Part shown: piece by piece, positions 62,703-64,000 of the stretch | Numbering within the stretch: position 1 is the first letter of the stretch | Layout: each line of letters starts with the position of its first letter | DNA from: Saccharothrix sp. S26 | GTDB lineage: Bacteria > Actinomycetota > Actinomycetes > Mycobacteriales > Pseudonocardiaceae | Length of the DNA: 64,000 nucleotides | Direction: 5' to 3' | Assembly: GCF_021390395.1 (NCBI RefSeq) | Contig: NZ_JAJUWT010000004.1 | Coordinates: 1-64,000 of the forward strand | Notes under the pieces: model-generated | What the model saw: only the letters and a program-made list of their open reading frames with translations | Told to the model about the DNA's origin: nothing | Databases searched by the model: none | Translations under genes and position numbers: made by a program

Positions 62703-63686
62703 TCAGCGGGCCAGGAGTTCGTCCGCCTCCAGGGTGTTGATCACCCGGTCGGGGGTGACGCCGCACTCCTCGGCCCGTTCGCAGCCGAACGACAGCCAGT
62801 CCAGCTGCCCCGGCGCGTGGGCGTCGCTGTCGATCGAGAACACGCACCCCAGCTCCACCGCCAGCCGCAGCAGTCGGCCCGGCGGGTCGCGGCGCTCCGG
62901 GCGCGAGTTGATCTCCACCGCCGTGCCGTGCTCCGCGCACGCCCCGAACACCGCCTCCGCGTCGAACGTCGACTCCGGCCGGCCCTTGCCGACCACCAGC
63001 CGTCCCGTGCAGTGGCCGAGCACGTCCACGTGCGGGTTGGCCACGGCGGCCACCATGCGGCGCGTCATCTCCGGCGCCGCCATCCGCAGCTTCGAGTGCA
63101 CGCTGGCGACCACGACGTCCAGCCGCGCCAACAGGTCGGGCCGCTGGTCGAGCGAGCCGTCGTCGAGGATGTCGACCTCGATGCCGGTCAGGACGCGGAA
63201 CGGCGCCAGCTCGGCGTTCAGCTCCGCCACCACGTCGAGCTGGCGCAGCAGCCGGTCGGCCGACAGCCCGTTGGCGACGGTCAGCCGGGGCGAGTGGTCG
63301 GTCAGCGCCAGCCACGAGTGCCCGAGGTCGCGGGCCGCCTCCGCCATCTCCCGGATCGGGCTGCCGCCGTCGGACCAGTCGGAGTGCGAGTGGCAGTCGC
63401 CCTTCAGCAGGGCCCGCAACGCCTGCCCGCCCACCACCGGCTCGCGGAACCGGCTCAGGTAGGTCGGCTCGCGCCCGGCCACCGCGTCGGAGATCACGCC
63501 GGCGGTCGCCTTGCCGATGCCGGGCAGGTCGGTCAACGTGCCCGCCGCGACCCGTCGTTCCACCTCGCCGTCCGGCAGCCCCGCCACCACCTCGGCGGCC
63601 TTGCGGAACGCCCGGACCCGGTAGGTGGGTTCACCGGCGCGCTCCAACTGGAACGCCACCTGCCGCAGTGCCCAGAGTGGATCCAC
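62703..63686 (-). CDS. PHP-domain protein with helix-hairpin-helix (PolX C-terminus-like)
   Basis: 327 aa. N-terminal ~75 residues contain YRVRAFRKAAEVVAGLPDG and a HhH (LTDLPGIGKATAGVI), as in the DNA-binding part of PolX. The PHP phosphoesterase follows: KGDCHSHSDWSDG, ALTDHSP, GIEVDIL, VVASVHSK, DVLGHCTGR, VEINSRPER and SIDSDAHAPGQL, with all the usual His/Asp metal ligands. No polymerase palm domain is present, so it is a stand-alone phosphatase or nuclease type. GTG 63686. Convergent with the radical SAM gene four bases away. Confidence 0.88.
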   Translation of the reverse strand: MDPLWALRQVAFQLERAGEPTYRVRAFRKAAEVVAGLPDGEVERRVAAGTLTDLPGIGKATAGVISDAVAGREPTYLSRFREPVVGGQALRALLKGDCHSHSDWSDGGSPIREMAEAARDLGHSWLALTDHSPRLTVANGLSADRLLRQLDVVAELNAELAPFRVLTGIEVDILDDGSLDQRPDLLARLDVVVASVHSKLRMAAPEMTRRMVAAVANPHVDVLGHCTGRLVVGKGRPESTFDAEAVFGACAEHGTAVEINSRPERRDPPGRLLRLAVELGCVFSIDSDAHAPGQLDWLSFGCERAEECGVTPDRVINTLEADELLAR

Positions 63687-63813
63687 ACCCCATTGTCTAC
63701 CCCGCGGCGGGCGGTGGTGCGCGTCGGCGGAGTCGGCGGCGGAGTTCTCGACTTGGTGGCGGTGCGTGCGAAACGCTTGCGGCCGCCCGGGCGGGGAACC
63801 GAGGATGTGCGCC

Positions 63814-64000
63814 ATGTCCCCACGTGCCGGCACGGTCGGGTCGCGGCGCAGGCCCAGCAAGGGCGACCTCACCTCGCAGGCGATCCTCGACACCGCCGAA
63901 CGGCTGCTCCAGACGCGCTCCCTGGACGACATCGCGGTCGACGAGCTGGCCTCGGGGGCCGGCATCTCGCGGTCGACCTTCTACTTCCACTTCGCGTCCC
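63814..64000 (+). CDS. TetR-family regulator, 5' part
   Basis: 62 codons before the window ends. A basic N-terminus is followed by the TetR HTH: ILDTAERLLQTRSLDDIAVDELASGAGISRSTFYFHFAS. ATG 63814 has GAGGA eight bases upstream. The ligand-binding part and therefore the regulated genes are outside the window. Confidence 0.85.
   Translation, partial: MSPRAGTVGSRRRPSKGDLTSQAILDTAERLLQTRSLDDIAVDELASGAGISRSTFYFHFAS

Overview
The window is chromosomal DNA from a high-GC filamentous actinobacterium. The strong G/C bias at third codon positions, the many GTG starts, the 4-base start/stop overlaps and the gene order point to Pseudonocardiaceae (a Saccharothrix, Actinosynnema or Lentzea type). That family placement is an inference from gene content and repeats, not from a marker tree.

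Left third (1-20.3 kb): housekeeping, almost all on the + strand. A 5S rRNA closes an rRNA operon. It is followed by a TPR protein with a very long Arg/Asp/Gly repeat region. Then comes a run collinear with Mycobacterium tuberculosis Rv1691-Rv1711: HAD phosphatase, 57-aa protein, tlyA, NAD kinase, recN, two tandem paralogous membrane proteins, steA, steB, pyrG, Nudix hydrolase, xerD, then parA-like ATPase, RHH-like protein, scpA, scpB and rluB. Two unusual repeat structures lie here: a mirrored array of 22-bp units (13.3-13.5 kb) and a 540-bp compound palindrome upstream of xerD (14.6-15.2 kb).

Middle (20.4-36.8 kb): accessory and regulatory genes. These are an HTH-nSTAND-WD40 signalling ATPase, an NMT1/SsuABC-type ABC transporter split by a divergent 4-hydroxybenzoate 3-monooxygenase (pobA), a conservon-type sensor kinase/roadblock/GTPase operon that lacks its usual DUF742 member, a methyltransferase, and a PAS-GGDEF protein with a degenerate EAL domain.

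36.8-48.8 kb: a sigma factor with a small overlapping partner, an intracellular subtilase, and a divergent TPR-CHAT caspase-like protease followed by a fungal-type cytosine deaminase. After these come STAS and GCS2 genes, topoisomerase IB, a C-rich intergenic tract, an Rv2629-like protein, and a SigB/SigF-type sigma factor with its RsbW-like anti-sigma factor.

48.9-64 kb: a LivFG-acyl-CoA synthetase-LivHM-LivK operon, probably for uptake and CoA activation of a carboxylic acid. Next is a large caspase/P-loop/KAP-NTPase fusion with two membrane segments, then a broken DUF4255 (contractile injection/phage-tail type) gene, a two-component system with an extra pseudo-receiver LuxR protein, a radical SAM protein, a PHP-domain protein, and the start of a TetR gene cut by the window edge.

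The best candidates for undescribed biology are the sigma/partner/subtilase/TPR-CHAT cluster and the caspase-KAP fusion. Together with the nSTAND-WD40 protein, the window holds three apoptosis- or NLR-like proteins within about 38 kb.
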